Assembly (NCBI GenBank): GCA_021325555.1
Contig: JAJPGY010000038.1
Span: forward strand, 1-64,000
Length of the DNA: 64,000 nucleotides
Origin: Pseudomonadota bacterium
GTDB taxonomy: Bacteria; Cyanobacteriota; Vampirovibrionia; Obscuribacterales; Obscuribacteraceae
Reading direction: 5' to 3'
Shown: positions 24,513-33,549 of the stretch, one piece after another
How positions within the stretch are numbered: the first letter of the stretch is position 1
Layout of the letters: every line of letters begins with the position of its first letter
The notes under the pieces: model-generated
The model's input: the letters and a program-made list of their open reading frames with translations, nothing else
Databases searched by the model: none
What the model was told of the DNA's origin: nothing
Translations under genes and position numbers: made by a program

Positions 24513-27500
24513 CCCAGATGAGCGCCGACCGGTCCGGCAAGGCGCGCCACCTTATATGGTGGATGCTTTTGCTGGGCGCGCTCGGTATGCTCGGCTACTT
24601 CCTCAAGTTTCAGGATGTCTTCCCGGCCGCCTCAATCGATCTCAAGCTGACCCGGGCGCAGGCTCTCAGCCTGTCCAAGCGGTGGGCGGACGATCTCGGT
24701 TACCCGTCGGAAGGGGCGATCGCCTCGACGGTGTTTTCCGACGACGACGACGCCAAGACATTTCTCGAGCATGAGGTCGGGCTTTCCCAGGCCAGCGCCC
24801 TGATGAAGGACGAGGTGCCGGTCTGGTACTGGTCCACCCGTCTGTGCCGGCCGCTCAAGCTCGAGGAGTTCAGCGCATCCATAAGCCCGACCGGCCGCCT
24901 GCTCTCCTTCGATCACTCGATCGGCAACGACCGGGCGATGCCCTCCATACCCCATGACGACGCCCGCGCGCAGGCCCGCCAGTTCGTCCGTGAGAAGCTC
25001 GGTATGTCGCTGGACAATTACAAGCCGATCGAGGACGGCTCGGTCAAGCAGCCGCACCGGACGGACCACTTCTTCGTCTGGGAGGAAACGTCGCGTGATT
25101 ACAAGGGGGCACGCCTGCGCATCTACACGTACCTCTCCGGCAACCAGGTCACCGGGTTCAACCACTACCTCTATGTGCCGGAGCAATGGCTTCGCCGGTT
25201 CAGCGAAATGCGCTCCTACAACAACGCCCTCGAAGAGGTGGCCAGCATCTTTTACTCGATCTTCGGGGTCGCCACCATCTTCGCCTTCATATGGATGTTC
25301 ACCCGGGGCGCGATCCGCTGGCGGCTTGCCCTGGGCGTCGGCGGCGCCGTCGGGGTCATGTACTATCTGGACGCCTTGAACGCGCTGCCGAACTCCATAC
25401 GCAGCTACGCGACCACGATGTCCTACAACGGCTACCTGGTCGACGTGTACGTCTCGGCGCTGTGGGGCGCTATCGGCCAGGCCTTCCAGACGTTCATCCT
25501 CGTCGGGGCGGCCGAAGGGCTGTACAGGATGGCTTACCCGGGCAAGCTGGCCCTCGAACACCTGTTCAGCACGGCCGGCTTGCGCTGCCGTCAGGCCGTC
25601 TCGGGGCTGGTGGCCGGCCATGCGCTTTTCGGCATGCACGTGGGATGGATCATCCTTTATTACCTTGCCGGCCAGCCCCTCCATTTCTGGTCACCGCTGG
25701 AGGTGCGCAACACGGAGGGGCTGTCCACGATCTTCCCCTTTTACTCGGCGATGTTCATCGGGGTGTCGGCCGCCGTATCCGAAGAGCTGACCTACCGCGT
25801 GCTGGGCATGAGCATATTCCAGAAGCTGGTCAAGCAGTTCTGGCTGGCCAACCTCCTGCAAGCGGCAGCCTGGGCCTTCATGCACAGCAACTACCCGCAG
25901 GAGCCCGCCTACGCCCGCGGTCTCGAGCTGACCGTGGTCGGGCTGGTCTATGGAGGCGTGTTGAGGCGATACGGGCTCATCGCCTCCATCGCCTCCCACT
26001 ATATTTTCGACGCCTTCCTCTCGGTGACGCCACTTCTTTCCTCGGCGGCTTTCGCCCTTCGCCTGTCGGCAATTGCGGCGGTGCTTCCCTTTGTTCTGGC
26101 CCTGGCGGTGGCGCTGTATCTGGTGCGCAAGTCCGGCTGGTCGTCCGATCAGGAGCTGGCCAACAGCGCCATCCCCGCTCACCACGCCCCGGCGCCGGCC
26201 GAGGAGATCTTTCCGACCGTCCCTTATCAGTACAGACCGCTTTCGCGCCTGGTCCGGGGGACCCTGGCCGCCATCGCCATCGCCGGCTCGATCATGCAGT
26301 TCGGCTGGCATCTGCCCACAGTTGGCCAGCAAGCCGCCCTCACCATCTCCCGGGACGAGGCGATCCAGCGGGCCAGGCAGTACCTGGTGCTCCACAACCT
26401 GCCGCCGATGGGCCGCAGCGAAACCGCCTGGCTGGCCAGGGGGATGAGCGGGCAGGAGCTGCTGCAACTGCAGTACCTGTTCGAGAAGCTGGGGATGGCG
26501 CGCACCAGGGATCTCGCCACCTCCCCCTGCAATACGCTCGTCTGGAAGGTGCGCTTCTTCCGCCCGCTGGATCCGGAGGAGTATCAGGTCACCATCGACG
26601 GCCGCGGGCGGATCGTGGGCATCGACGTCACCAGGGCGGAGGACGCCCCGGGCGCCAGGCTGACCGAGGAGCAGGCGCAGCATCTGGCGGAGGGCTACCT
26701 GAAAAGCGAGCATCCGGAGCTGCTCCCCTACCAGCTGGAGTCCTCAAGGAAAGAAGAGCACAAGGCGCGCACCGACTACCGCTTCACCTTCAGGGTGCCC
26801 CGGTACTCGGCACCGCAGGCTGAGTTCAAGGTGGCAATCAGGGTTGTCGGCAATGTCGTCGGCGGCTTCGATCAGAGCTGGGACCTGCCCGACGAGTGGC
26901 TTTTCGAGCGATCGCGGCAGCGGACCAAGGACCAGATCTGCGGTTACGTCAACACGGTAATCGGGCTGGCGGCGATTCTGGCCGTCATCTGGTGGGCGAT
27001 AGGCGTCGTCAGATCGGTGGCCTTTCACTGGCGCCCGCCGATCATCCTGGCGCTCGTGCTCGCACTGCTGGTGATACCACAGGCCCTCAACTCGCTGCCC
27101 GAGTTTTATCTGTCCTACAGCACCGACACCCCCCTGCTCTCCTATTTCATCGCCCAGACGGTCCGGCAGATAGTCACCGCCGTGAGCATGATCGGCGTGA
27201 TCACCGGGCTTGCCGCCTTCGCGCTGGCCTCCTTCCGCATTCTCTTTCCGCGCAGCGGCCCGATGAGCGTCGTCAAGGCGACCATAGCCCCGGAGCCGGA
27301 TGCCGATCCCGGCACGCAGAAGCAGATCTGGATCGATGCGGTGCTCATCGGTTACGCCGCCGGCATCGGCTCGCGAGCGCTGACCGTGCTGTATTCGGCC
27401 GCCCACCTCGTCATCTCGCCTGTGGTCACCCTGGCGCCGCTGGAGAGCTTTTGCGGCTTCGCCAACGTGCTGAGCCCGACCGTCGACGTGCTCATGGACT

Positions 27501-27889
27501 CCTGCACCCGCGGGCTGCAGATCACGCTCACCGCCGCCGTTCTGGCAGGGCTTTACGCAAAGTACTTCCGCAGCGTCGGGGGCTATCTTCTCTTCGGTCT
27601 GGCGATAAGCCTCATCTATCCGCTCACCGACCGCTACTGGCAGGACTACCTGCTCGACGCGGCGAGCTACATCTTATATTTCCTGACCACCTGGGTAACG
27701 ATAAGCATGCTGGCCCGGCAGAACATGCTTGCCTATTTCCTCGCCGGCGCCGCCAGCGTGATCGCCGGCGCCCTGCGCGTGCTCATCGAGCACGGGGCCA
27801 GCTACTTCCTGCAGGACATCGCCATTCTGACGCTGGTGCTGGCCAGCCCGGCCGTGTATGTCTTTCTAATCAAGCAGTCCCGGGACTGA
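24509..27889 (+). CDS. Giant CPBP-type membrane protein with duplicated PepSY-like halves
   Basis: 1126 residues. A first span (about 14-32) leads to a PepSY-like extracytoplasmic segment (40-230), then many spans with the CPBP (CAAX protease/bacteriocin-processing) set: EExxxR (Glu425, Glu426, Arg430), WAFMH with His459, and 'SHYIFDA'. A second half (about 610-1126) repeats the plan: 'FRPLDPEEYQVTIDGRGRIV' matches 'CRPLKLEEFSASISPTGRLL', and 'ALNSLPEF' matches 'ALNALPNS'. The second half lacks the EExxxR motif, so only the first can be catalytic. CPBP proteins are intramembrane glutamic proteases or their relatives. It is coupled to the methyltransferase gene. Confidence 0.8.
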   Translation: MTQMSADRSGKARHLIWWMLLLGALGMLGYFLKFQDVFPAASIDLKLTRAQALSLSKRWADDLGYPSEGAIASTVFSDDDDAKTFLEHEVGLSQASALMKDEVPVWYWSTRLCRPLKLEEFSASISPTGRLLSFDHSIGNDRAMPSIPHDDARAQARQFVREKLGMSLDNYKPIEDGSVKQPHRTDHFFVWEETSRDYKGARLRIYTYLSGNQVTGFNHYLYVPEQWLRRFSEMRSYNNALEEVASIFYSIFGVATIFAFIWMFTRGAIRWRLALGVGGAVGVMYYLDALNALPNSIRSYATTMSYNGYLVDVYVSALWGAIGQAFQTFILVGAAEGLYRMAYPGKLALEHLFSTAGLRCRQAVSGLVAGHALFGMHVGWIILYYLAGQPLHFWSPLEVRNTEGLSTIFPFYSAMFIGVSAAVSEELTYRVLGMSIFQKLVKQFWLANLLQAAAWAFMHSNYPQEPAYARGLELTVVGLVYGGVLRRYGLIASIASHYIFDAFLSVTPLLSSAAFALRLSAIAAVLPFVLALAVALYLVRKSGWSSDQELANSAIPAHHAPAPAEEIFPTVPYQYRPLSRLVRGTLAAIAIAGSIMQFGWHLPTVGQQAALTISRDEAIQRARQYLVLHNLPPMGRSETAWLARGMSGQELLQLQYLFEKLGMARTRDLATSPCNTLVWKVRFFRPLDPEEYQVTIDGRGRIVGIDVTRAEDAPGARLTEEQAQHLAEGYLKSEHPELLPYQLESSRKEEHKARTDYRFTFRVPRYSAPQAEFKVAIRVVGNVVGGFDQSWDLPDEWLFERSRQRTKDQICGYVNTVIGLAAILAVIWWAIGVVRSVAFHWRPPIILALVLALLVIPQALNSLPEFYLSYSTDTPLLSYFIAQTVRQIVTAVSMIGVITGLAAFALASFRILFPRSGPMSVVKATIAPEPDADPGTQKQIWIDAVLIGYAAGIGSRALTVLYSAAHLVISPVVTLAPLESFCGFANVLSPTVDVLMDSCTRGLQITLTAAVLAGLYAKYFRSVGGYLLFGLAISLIYPLTDRYWQDYLLDAASYILYFLTTWVTISMLARQNMLAYFLAGAASVIAGALRVLIEHGASYFLQDIAILTLVLASPAVYVFLIKQSRD

Positions 27890-27921
27890 CAGATGTGTCC
27901 CCGGCCAGGCAGAAGAGGAGA

Positions 27922-28392
27922 TCAAGACTGGGCCTGGATGCCCCCCTGGTCAGGAAAGCCCGGGTTGATGGACATCGGGTCCTTGGGGTCGCGGGCGGGG
28001 GAGACCGGGCGCCCTATGGCCATGGCGATCATCAGGCACTGATCGATCCGCTCCATCACCTCCTGCGGGAAGGCGCCAATCTTGTTGACCAGGAGCGTCT
28101 TGGGAATCGTGGCGATCACGGTGCAGTCGATCACGGAGTCGAGCCTCAGCCCCGCCGCCTGCCCTTCCGGGCTGTTCATGGGAACGACCACCTGCGTCGG
28201 CTCGCGGGCGGCGCGGCTGGTGTTGCTGGTCAGCGGTACGAGCAGGACGTCGTCGAGGCGGGAGTTGTTGTAGTCGTTGGAGATAATCACCGCCGGACGG
28301 CGCTTTGTCTGGGTCTGCCCGTCATCGGTGGTGTAAGGGAATGACACCAAAACGACGTCTCCCTTCCTGTATTGTGCCGGCTTGGAGGACAT
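27922..28392 (-). CDS. PemK/MazF-family toxin-like endoribonuclease
   Basis: 156 residues. Seen: 'YRKGDVVLVSFPYTTDDGQTQTKRRPAVII', a MazF-type strand pair with the Arg-Pro-Ala-Val signature, then 'LLVPLTSNTSR' and 'VIDCTVIATIPKTLL'. Family members cleave mRNA and form toxin-antitoxin pairs. The C terminus carries about 40 extra residues rich in Pro. GAGG precedes the ATG. No antitoxin gene is evident upstream within 240 bases, and a terminator separates the next minus-strand gene, so it looks like an orphan or solitary copy. Confidence 0.8.
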   Translation of the reverse strand: MSSKPAQYRKGDVVLVSFPYTTDDGQTQTKRRPAVIISNDYNNSRLDDVLLVPLTSNTSRAAREPTQVVVPMNSPEGQAAGLRLDSVIDCTVIATIPKTLLVNKIGAFPQEVMERIDQCLMIAMAIGRPVSPARDPKDPMSINPGFPDQGGIQAQS

Positions 28393-28578
28393 TTAAGCCT
28401 CGGATCTAGTAAGCGTACGCGCGCAAGAACGACCCACTTCATTTTACCAGCAGTTAATGCCGGCGCCGGTTTCGGTGGATTGAAGGCAACCCGCGCCAGC
28501 TCAGCGGTTCCGGCGGCCCGGCCGCCACGGGCCGGGACAGCCGGCGCTCCAGCTGCGGCTTTCGCTGATGCCGGCTAC

Positions 28579-28604
28579 AAAAAGCACCTGCCAGCGGCAA
28601 GTGC
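28579..28604 (-). terminator. Rho-independent terminator after the 28630 gene
   Basis: On the minus strand GCACTTGCC/GGCAGGTGC forms a 9-bp stem with one mismatch and a GCT loop, followed by TTTTT. It lies 26 bases past the stop of the small gene at 28630-28809. Confidence 0.7.
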
Positions 28605-28629
28605 AGCGTTTGTTATTTGATCCCTGCCA

Positions 28630-28809
28630 TCAGACCAGGTCGGCGTAAGGATCGTTTTTCGGGTCGTAGCCGCGGGCAAATGAGTCGGTGCCCCACCTGT
28701 GAGCCTGGTCCTTAGCTTCGCTGGCGGTGAAGAGGCTTATGGCGAACGGCTTGACCGTGTGCTGGTACAAAAGCTCGGTGACTTCCCGGAGCCCTTCAGC
28801 CAGGGTCAT
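28630..28809 (-). CDS. Small protein of unknown function
   Basis: 59 residues from ATG 28809, which has TGGAGA six bases upstream; a GTG at 28845 would add 12. The sequence ('TLAEGLREVTELLYQHTVKPF', then 'DPKNDPYADLV') is helical and then acidic. No family is recognised. It is followed by a good terminator, which supports it as a real transcript. The 246 bases upstream (28810-29055) hold no gene. Confidence 0.45.
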   Translation of the reverse strand: MTLAEGLREVTELLYQHTVKPFAISLFTASEAKDQAHRWGTDSFARGYDPKNDPYADLV

Positions 28810-29055
28810 GTCCGGTCTCCAGTGATTATCGCCTCTTTCGACCACTTTTCTGCTCTCCGCCCGGGGGCCTTTTTCAATTAGAGTTGGAGTATAACACGGC
28901 TTTCAAGAGTACGGACCAGAAATTTAATCTAATCTCTTGACTTTCCCGGGCGCTCTCCGCATCTGAACTTATATACCCACCCCGGACGGTTTTTAGACGG
29001 ATCGCGGCTGAATATTTTCTAGCCTTTGACGGCAGCAAATGGCGGCTCCTCCCGG

Positions 29056-29487
29056 CTACTTGTTTCGGGGGCTAAGCAACCTCTCGCTTTTTGGCTTGAC
29101 GTGTTTCTTGAGAAACTCGATGGTTTGCTGGGTGGCGCCGCCGGGCACGAAGATCTCGGTGACCCCGAGCTTGAGAAGCTCCTCCCGGTCCTCATCAGGG
29201 ATAATCCCGCCGCCAAACAAGAGGATGTCCTCGGCCCCCTGCTCCTTCAGCAGCTCAAGCACCCGGGGGAAGACCGTCATGTGCGCGCCCGACAGCACGC
29301 TCAGGCCGATAGCGTCTACGTCCTCCTGGATGGCCGTCTCGACTATCTCCTCCGGCGAGCGGTGGAGGCCTGTATAGATGATCTCCATGCCGGCGTCCCG
29401 CAAGGCGCGCGCCACGACCTTGGCGCCGCGATCGTGCCCGTCGAGGCCCGGCTTGCCGATCAGTACCCGTATCTTGCCCTTGCTCAT
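29056..29487 (-). CDS. Methylmalonyl-CoA mutase B12-binding subunit (C-terminal domain)
   Basis: 143 residues from ATG 29487. It is a complete cobalamin-binding domain: '[19 protein letters not shown]' holds DGHDRG with the cobalt-ligating His; '[21 protein letters not shown]' and '[14 protein letters not shown]' hold the SGxH and GGG motifs. These small subunits pair with a separate catalytic subunit in methylmalonyl-CoA or related acyl-CoA mutases. No large subunit is in the window, but an acyl-CoA carboxylase subunit lies at 46922. Confidence 0.92.
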   Translation of the reverse strand: MSKGKIRVLIGKPGLDGHDRGAKVVARALRDAGMEIIYTGLHRSPEEIVETAIQEDVDAIGLSVLSGAHMTVFPRVLELLKEQGAEDILLFGGGIIPDEDREELLKLGVTEIFVPGGATQQTIEFLKKHVKPKSERLLSPRNK

Positions 29488-29554
29488 GGAGCTCGTCCCT
29501 GTTTCCGCCCGGGGTCTAGCTTGTCGTCCCCATTTAAGCCAGATTATATAACCT

Positions 29555-30034
29555 CTAGCCGCCGCTACCGCCTGCCGCCTTGCCCATCTGGTGCTCGATG
29601 ATCTCCAGCAGCTCCTGGTGGTTCTGGATGTCCCGCCGGTTGATGAGGAAGAGGGCCCGGCGGGTGCGCAGAACAGCAAAGGTCAGCCAGACCGGCCTCT
29701 TGAGCTCGACTATCTCGAGCCAGCCGATCCTGGCCCGCCACAGAAGAGTCTTAAGTATGAGCTTGTCGGCAGTGACGATGGCGGTGTCCACCTCGAAGAT
29801 TATGGGCAGGAGAAAGACGCAATCGAGAAAGGTGAGCAGGGCGAAGCTCATCAGCTCGTGCGGCAGATCCATGCGCTTGACAGCGTGCAGGTGCAGGTTC
29901 TCGTACACCAGGGAGATGTTGAGAAATCCCACCACCATGAGCCCGAACCAGCGCATGGCCGTCTTCCAACGTGCCCGCTTGAAGACCTCCTGCCGCTGGC
30001 CGGATGCCGAACCCTGCTTTTTTCCCTTGGGCAT
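29555..30034 (-). CDS. Membrane protein with PH-like tail, unknown function
   Basis: 159 residues. A basic N terminus ([15 protein letters not shown]) leads to two spans, '[19 protein letters not shown]' and '[19 protein letters not shown]', then a cytosolic part ('[25 protein letters not shown]', '[11 protein letters not shown]') whose strand pattern resembles bacterial PH-like domains. No homologue is named. It may be co-transcribed with the B12 subunit gene 67 bases downstream. Confidence 0.55.
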   Translation of the reverse strand: MPKGKKQGSASGQRQEVFKRARWKTAMRWFGLMVVGFLNISLVYENLHLHAVKRMDLPHELMSFALLTFLDCVFLLPIIFEVDTAIVTADKLILKTLLWRARIGWLEIVELKRPVWLTFAVLRTRRALFLINRRDIQNHQELLEIIEHQMGKAAGGSGG

Positions 30035-30146
30035 GAAAACGCTCAGGTGGCTGCAATTGCTTCTCCGACCGGCATAATTATATATTGGCGGCGGCGGCGG
30101 ACCCGAATATCATAAGTGGCGCGGTGCTTACCAGAAGGCGGATGTC

Positions 30147-31787
30147 ATGGGCAAAACCAAGCTAGCTGACTACCTGTTTACGCGAATTCACGAGGCGGGG
30201 GTGGAATACAGCTTCGGCATCCCCGGCGATTTTGTCCTGCCCGTCTATGCCGCCCAGGAGCGGGCCGGGGTGAAGACGGTGGTCATGACCCACGAGCCGT
30301 CGGTCGGCTACGCCGCCGACGCTTACGCCAGGCTGAAAGGGCTGGGCGTGGCTCTTGTCACCTACGGCGCCGGCGGGCTCAACATGATAAACCCGGTGGC
30401 GCTGGCCTACGCCGAGGAATCGCCGGTGCTGGTGGTGAGCGGCGGGCCGGAGACCCGCTTCCGCAGCGGCAAGCCGCAGTTGCACCATTGCGTCAAGAGC
30501 TTCCAGACCCAGTACAACGTCTTTGCCGAGGTGACGCAGGCGCAGACGATCCTGAGCAATCCGGCCCTTGCCCAGCAGGAGATGGACCGCGTGATCGACG
30601 GGGTTCTCAAGCTATCGCGGCCGGGCTACATTGAGATTCCCCGCGACATGGTCAACTGCGAGATTGACACGGCCGGCCGGGCGCCCGCTTCCGTGGAAGG
30701 CAGGACGCCGGCCTTGTCGGAAGCCGTCGAGGAGATTGCAGCCCGGCTCAATGAGGCCGAGCGTCCGGTGCTTTTCACCGGCGCGCAGCTCAGGCGGTTC
30801 CACCTGATCGACAAGGTGGTCGCGCTGGCCGAGGCCCTCAACCTTCCGGTTGTCACCTCCATCCTGGGCAAGACGTCTTTTCCGGAAACCCACGCCAACT
30901 TCCTCGGCACCTATTTCGGGCAGTTCGCGGATCCCAACGTGCGCGCCTACGTCGAGGCGTCCGATTGCGTGCTCTGTCTGGGCGTGGTCCTGACCGAGAT
31001 GGAAACGGGCGGCTACACGGCCAGGCTTGAGCCGGATAACCTGATTCAGGTCACAGCCCAGGAGGTCTCGGTCGGCCATCATTGTTATGCGGGGCTGGAC
31101 ATCTCGGCGCTGGTCGAGGCGCTCACCGAAAGATGCACCAGCAAGCTGACGCCGGCAAAGAGATTCTCCCTGCCCAGGCTCGACCGGGAGGACCTCTCGG
31201 CGCCGGCCGCCAACAAAGAGCTTACCGTGCTGGGCATGATCGAGGACATAAACGGCATGCTGTCGGCCGAGCACATGATCGTCTGCGACGTGGGCGACTG
31301 CCTTTACGCCGGGCTGAGCCTGCGCACCAACACCTTCATCGCGCCCGGCTACTACTCCTCGATGGGCTTCGGCGTGCCCGCCGGAATAGGCGCCCAGCTC
31401 GCCGATTGCAGCCGCCGCCCGATCATCCTGGTGGGGGACGGGGGATTCCAGATGACCGGCATGGAGATAAGCACGGCCGTCAAGATGGGGCTCAACCCGA
31501 TCGTGATCGTCTTCGACAACGCCAGCTACGGCATGCTGCGCTTTGTCGACCAGGGCCGGGACTATTACAAGCTGGCTCGCTGGGATTACGCGGCGCTCGC
31601 CGCAGCCGTCGGCGCGCAGGGAGCAGTGGCGGAGACGCGTTCCGACTTCCAGCGAGCGCTCAAGGAGGCGGCGTCTAGCAAGGGCGTCTACCTGATCGAC
31701 GCCCGCATCGCCGAGGACGACATATCGCCAACCCTGCGGCGACTGACCGATCACTTCGGCAAGAAGGTCAAGGCGGCGATAGCGTAG
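30147..31787 (+). CDS. ThDP-dependent 2-oxoacid decarboxylase
   Basis: 546 residues with the pyruvate/indolepyruvate decarboxylase plan: N-terminal Pyr domain with 'YSFGIPGDFVLPVY' and the ThDP-activating Glu in 'MTHEPSVGYAADAYAR', a central domain, and the PP domain with 'VGDGGFQMTGMEISTA' and 'FDNASYGMLR' completing the GDG-N metal motif. It has two of the three usual decarboxylase active-site features ('QLHHCVKSF' His-His pair present). Products are an aldehyde and CO2; the substrate (pyruvate, indolepyruvate or branched-chain ketoacid) is not fixed. AAGG precedes the ATG. Confidence 0.85.
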   Translation: MGKTKLADYLFTRIHEAGVEYSFGIPGDFVLPVYAAQERAGVKTVVMTHEPSVGYAADAYARLKGLGVALVTYGAGGLNMINPVALAYAEESPVLVVSGGPETRFRSGKPQLHHCVKSFQTQYNVFAEVTQAQTILSNPALAQQEMDRVIDGVLKLSRPGYIEIPRDMVNCEIDTAGRAPASVEGRTPALSEAVEEIAARLNEAERPVLFTGAQLRRFHLIDKVVALAEALNLPVVTSILGKTSFPETHANFLGTYFGQFADPNVRAYVEASDCVLCLGVVLTEMETGGYTARLEPDNLIQVTAQEVSVGHHCYAGLDISALVEALTERCTSKLTPAKRFSLPRLDREDLSAPAANKELTVLGMIEDINGMLSAEHMIVCDVGDCLYAGLSLRTNTFIAPGYYSSMGFGVPAGIGAQLADCSRRPIILVGDGGFQMTGMEISTAVKMGLNPIVIVFDNASYGMLRFVDQGRDYYKLARWDYAALAAAVGAQGAVAETRSDFQRALKEAASSKGVYLIDARIAEDDISPTLRRLTDHFGKKVKAAIA

Positions 31788-32229
31788 ATGCCTGCCGCCT
31801 GAGCGCCCGGCGCAGCCGCAGGCAGGTCTCCTCGACAAGCCCGGCGTCGGCCGCCGGCGCCAGCGGGTAGGAGAGGATCCCCCGCCCGCGATATGCCCCC
31901 GGCAAGGATTCCGTCCTCGGGATGAGGTGCACGTGGTAGTGCGGCACTGCCTCACCAAGCGTAACCGTATAGATGCGCTGGCAGCCCGTCACAGCGCGCA
32001 TGGCGCGCATGAGCCGGGACAGGAGCGTCCCATAGCCGGCCAGCTCCGCTTCCGTGGCCTGCGACAGATCGAGGAAGTGGCGCCGCGACTCGAGGAGCAG
32101 GTATCCAAGGATGTCCGTCTCCGCCGAGTGGCGGGCCAGCCAGTGATCGTCCTGGCAGACGACCGCCGGCCCACCGTCCGGGCCGGACCGCTGCCTGGCG
32201 CATATGAGGCAGTGCCGGTCGCTCATCAT
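31768..32229 (-). CDS. HIT-family protein
   Basis: 153 residues. A CxxC (HCLIC) near the N terminus is followed by 'GYLLLESRRHFLDLSQATEAE' and the nucleotide-binding triad 'HYHVHLIPR' (HxHxH). HIT proteins hydrolyse or transfer nucleotides, as Ap4A hydrolases and adenosine phosphoramidases do. The third His region is kept, so it should be active. It overlaps the 3' end of the decarboxylase gene by 20 bases in convergent orientation. Confidence 0.82.
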   Translation of the reverse strand: MMSDRHCLICARQRSGPDGGPAVVCQDDHWLARHSAETDILGYLLLESRRHFLDLSQATEAELAGYGTLLSRLMRAMRAVTGCQRIYTVTLGEAVPHYHVHLIPRTESLPGAYRGRGILSYPLAPAADAGLVEETCLRLRRALRRQASTLSPP

Positions 32230-32809
32230 GCGCTTATAGTGCCACTATTTTTCCATGGCAGCAATTGCCGGCATTGTGGTGGTTCTGCCGCCGAGGCGCC
32301 GAGCCTCCCCCGCCGTGGTTGGGAAAGCTGTCGCCTCAGCGGCGGCGGCCTTTCAGGAGAGATTTTTGATTGTTCGAACTGCCAACTTGCGCCATTGCAA
32401 CTCGATAAAATCAGTGCAATTCAGCGCGACGACGAGGCGATCTTGAGCGTTTGACGCTTCAAAAACCACCTCGTCTCTGTTCCCGATGAGATTGGCTTCC
32501 AACGCCGTCACGACATCGTGCCCTGCCTGGCGGAGCCTTTCGACGAGCAACCTGACGACCAGTCACCCATCCACGAGCAGCTTCAGGGACAATGTGAGCG
32601 CTACCGCCAGGCGATCGGTGCTTTGCTTGCCGCCAGCGCTTGTCGAGTGAGCAATTCGCCAGGGGTACTTGCTCATCTTGCGCCTCACATTGCGGTGGTT
32701 CGACCGAAAGTGACCATATTCAGTAATCTACCACAGCCATCCGCTACAACCAATCGAGCTTATCCACACGGTTTCTATTGAGCATTGTCTATGGTGAGGG
32801 CCCTGCAGT
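32230..32809. other. Gene-poor accessory stretch
   Basis: These 580 bases contain only the broken DUF5615 gene. The right part (32650-32810) is lower in GC than the surroundings. No intact gene, IS end or tRNA is seen. Confidence 0.5.
32353..32592 (-). pseudogene. Broken DUF5615 (PIN-like) toxin gene
   Basis: From TTG 32592 the frame reads MSLKLLVDG, stop (TGA at 32565-32563), then continues 'LVVRLLVERLRQAGHDVVTA' and 'AQDRLVVALNCTDFIELQW'. This is the DUF5615 layout: an N-terminal 'LLVDxNL' with active-site Asp, 'LRxxGHDV', and an 'RDF' near the C terminus. The in-frame stop falls one codon after the first catalytic Asp, and the C terminus is shorter than usual. The antitoxin partner is not visible upstream. 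Confidence 0.6.
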
Positions 32810-33247
32810 ATGCTGTTAGTCCCCAGCAAGGGAAAGCTTGTGTCTGAGACGAATTTGAAAACTCTTCTTTCATCAATGAATCCCCAACTCAGCGATGCTG
32901 AGTTCGTCTTCTGCACCGTCAACGAGTCTGGAGCAAAATCCTTAAGAATAACCCCAACGTGTCTAATCCGCGAAGCTGAAGGAATTTCGCTCATACTGCA
33001 GAAGTCCGAGGCAGAGCAATATTCATTACCGTACATAGGCTCGTGGTCACGCATTACATGCATGGTCAATTCAGATCTCACAGCAGTAGGATTTCTGGCT
33101 GTTATAACAAGAAAGCTCGCAGATGCAGGCATCCCGGTGAATGCCGTCTCAGGGTATTATCACGATCATTTGTTAGTGCCTTCCGACAGGGCGGCCGAGG
33201 CGCTTGAGCTGCTACGAGGGCTTTCGGCTGTATCAAAGGTCCAGTAG
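32810..33247 (+). CDS. ACT-domain protein (DUF2241-like)
   Basis: 145 residues. It matches the pattern of small proteins with an ACT fold: 'NLKTLLSSMNPQLSDAEFVFCTV', 'ITCMVNSDLTAVGFLAVITRKLADAGIPVNAVSGYYHDH' region and 'VPSDRAAEALELLRGLS'. ACT domains bind small ligands such as amino acids. Base composition is lower in GC and codon choice less biased than in neighbours, which points to recent acquisition. The ATG at 32810 lacks a good ribosome site; TTG/GTG starts slightly downstream are possible. Confidence 0.75.
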   Translation: MLLVPSKGKLVSETNLKTLLSSMNPQLSDAEFVFCTVNESGAKSLRITPTCLIREAEGISLILQKSEAEQYSLPYIGSWSRITCMVNSDLTAVGFLAVITRKLADAGIPVNAVSGYYHDHLLVPSDRAAEALELLRGLSAVSKVQ

Positions 33248-33549
33248 TCACGCAACGTGCATGGAGACCTTCGCCGTGAATGGACCGAAATGGCAAGCTG
33301 ATGATCCTGTGCGCTCGTGCGATTGTGGCTTTAGGACGCCGCTACAGGCCAATCCCGCCCATCATCTTCGGTAAAGTCTTTCTATGAGCGTCTCGCCGTC
33401 CTGGCGCATCGGGCGAAGCTAACCGTGTCGGGCGGACCCCTGGCGGCGGTCGCGGCGGGGATTTGTAGCCGCGATAACTTAGCAATTCACAAAGAAAGGG
33501 AATAAGTAGGGTAGATTACCTGAAGAGCAGGACCAAGGGGACCCCTGTA
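33248..33549. other. Intergenic region before the kinase gene
   Basis: 302 bases without a supported gene. AAAGAAAGGGAA (about 33489-33502) and an AAGGGG ribosome site near 33529 are seen, but no convincing promoter. Confidence 0.4.

Noticed and set aside
28371..28629. Antitoxin for the PemK-like gene
   Set aside because: No frame here has an AbrB/MazE or ribbon-helix-helix pattern, and a terminator for the other gene sits in it.
32600..32720. Antitoxin remnant before the broken DUF5615 gene
   Set aside because: Minus-strand frames have several stops and no recognisable DUF433/HTH pattern.
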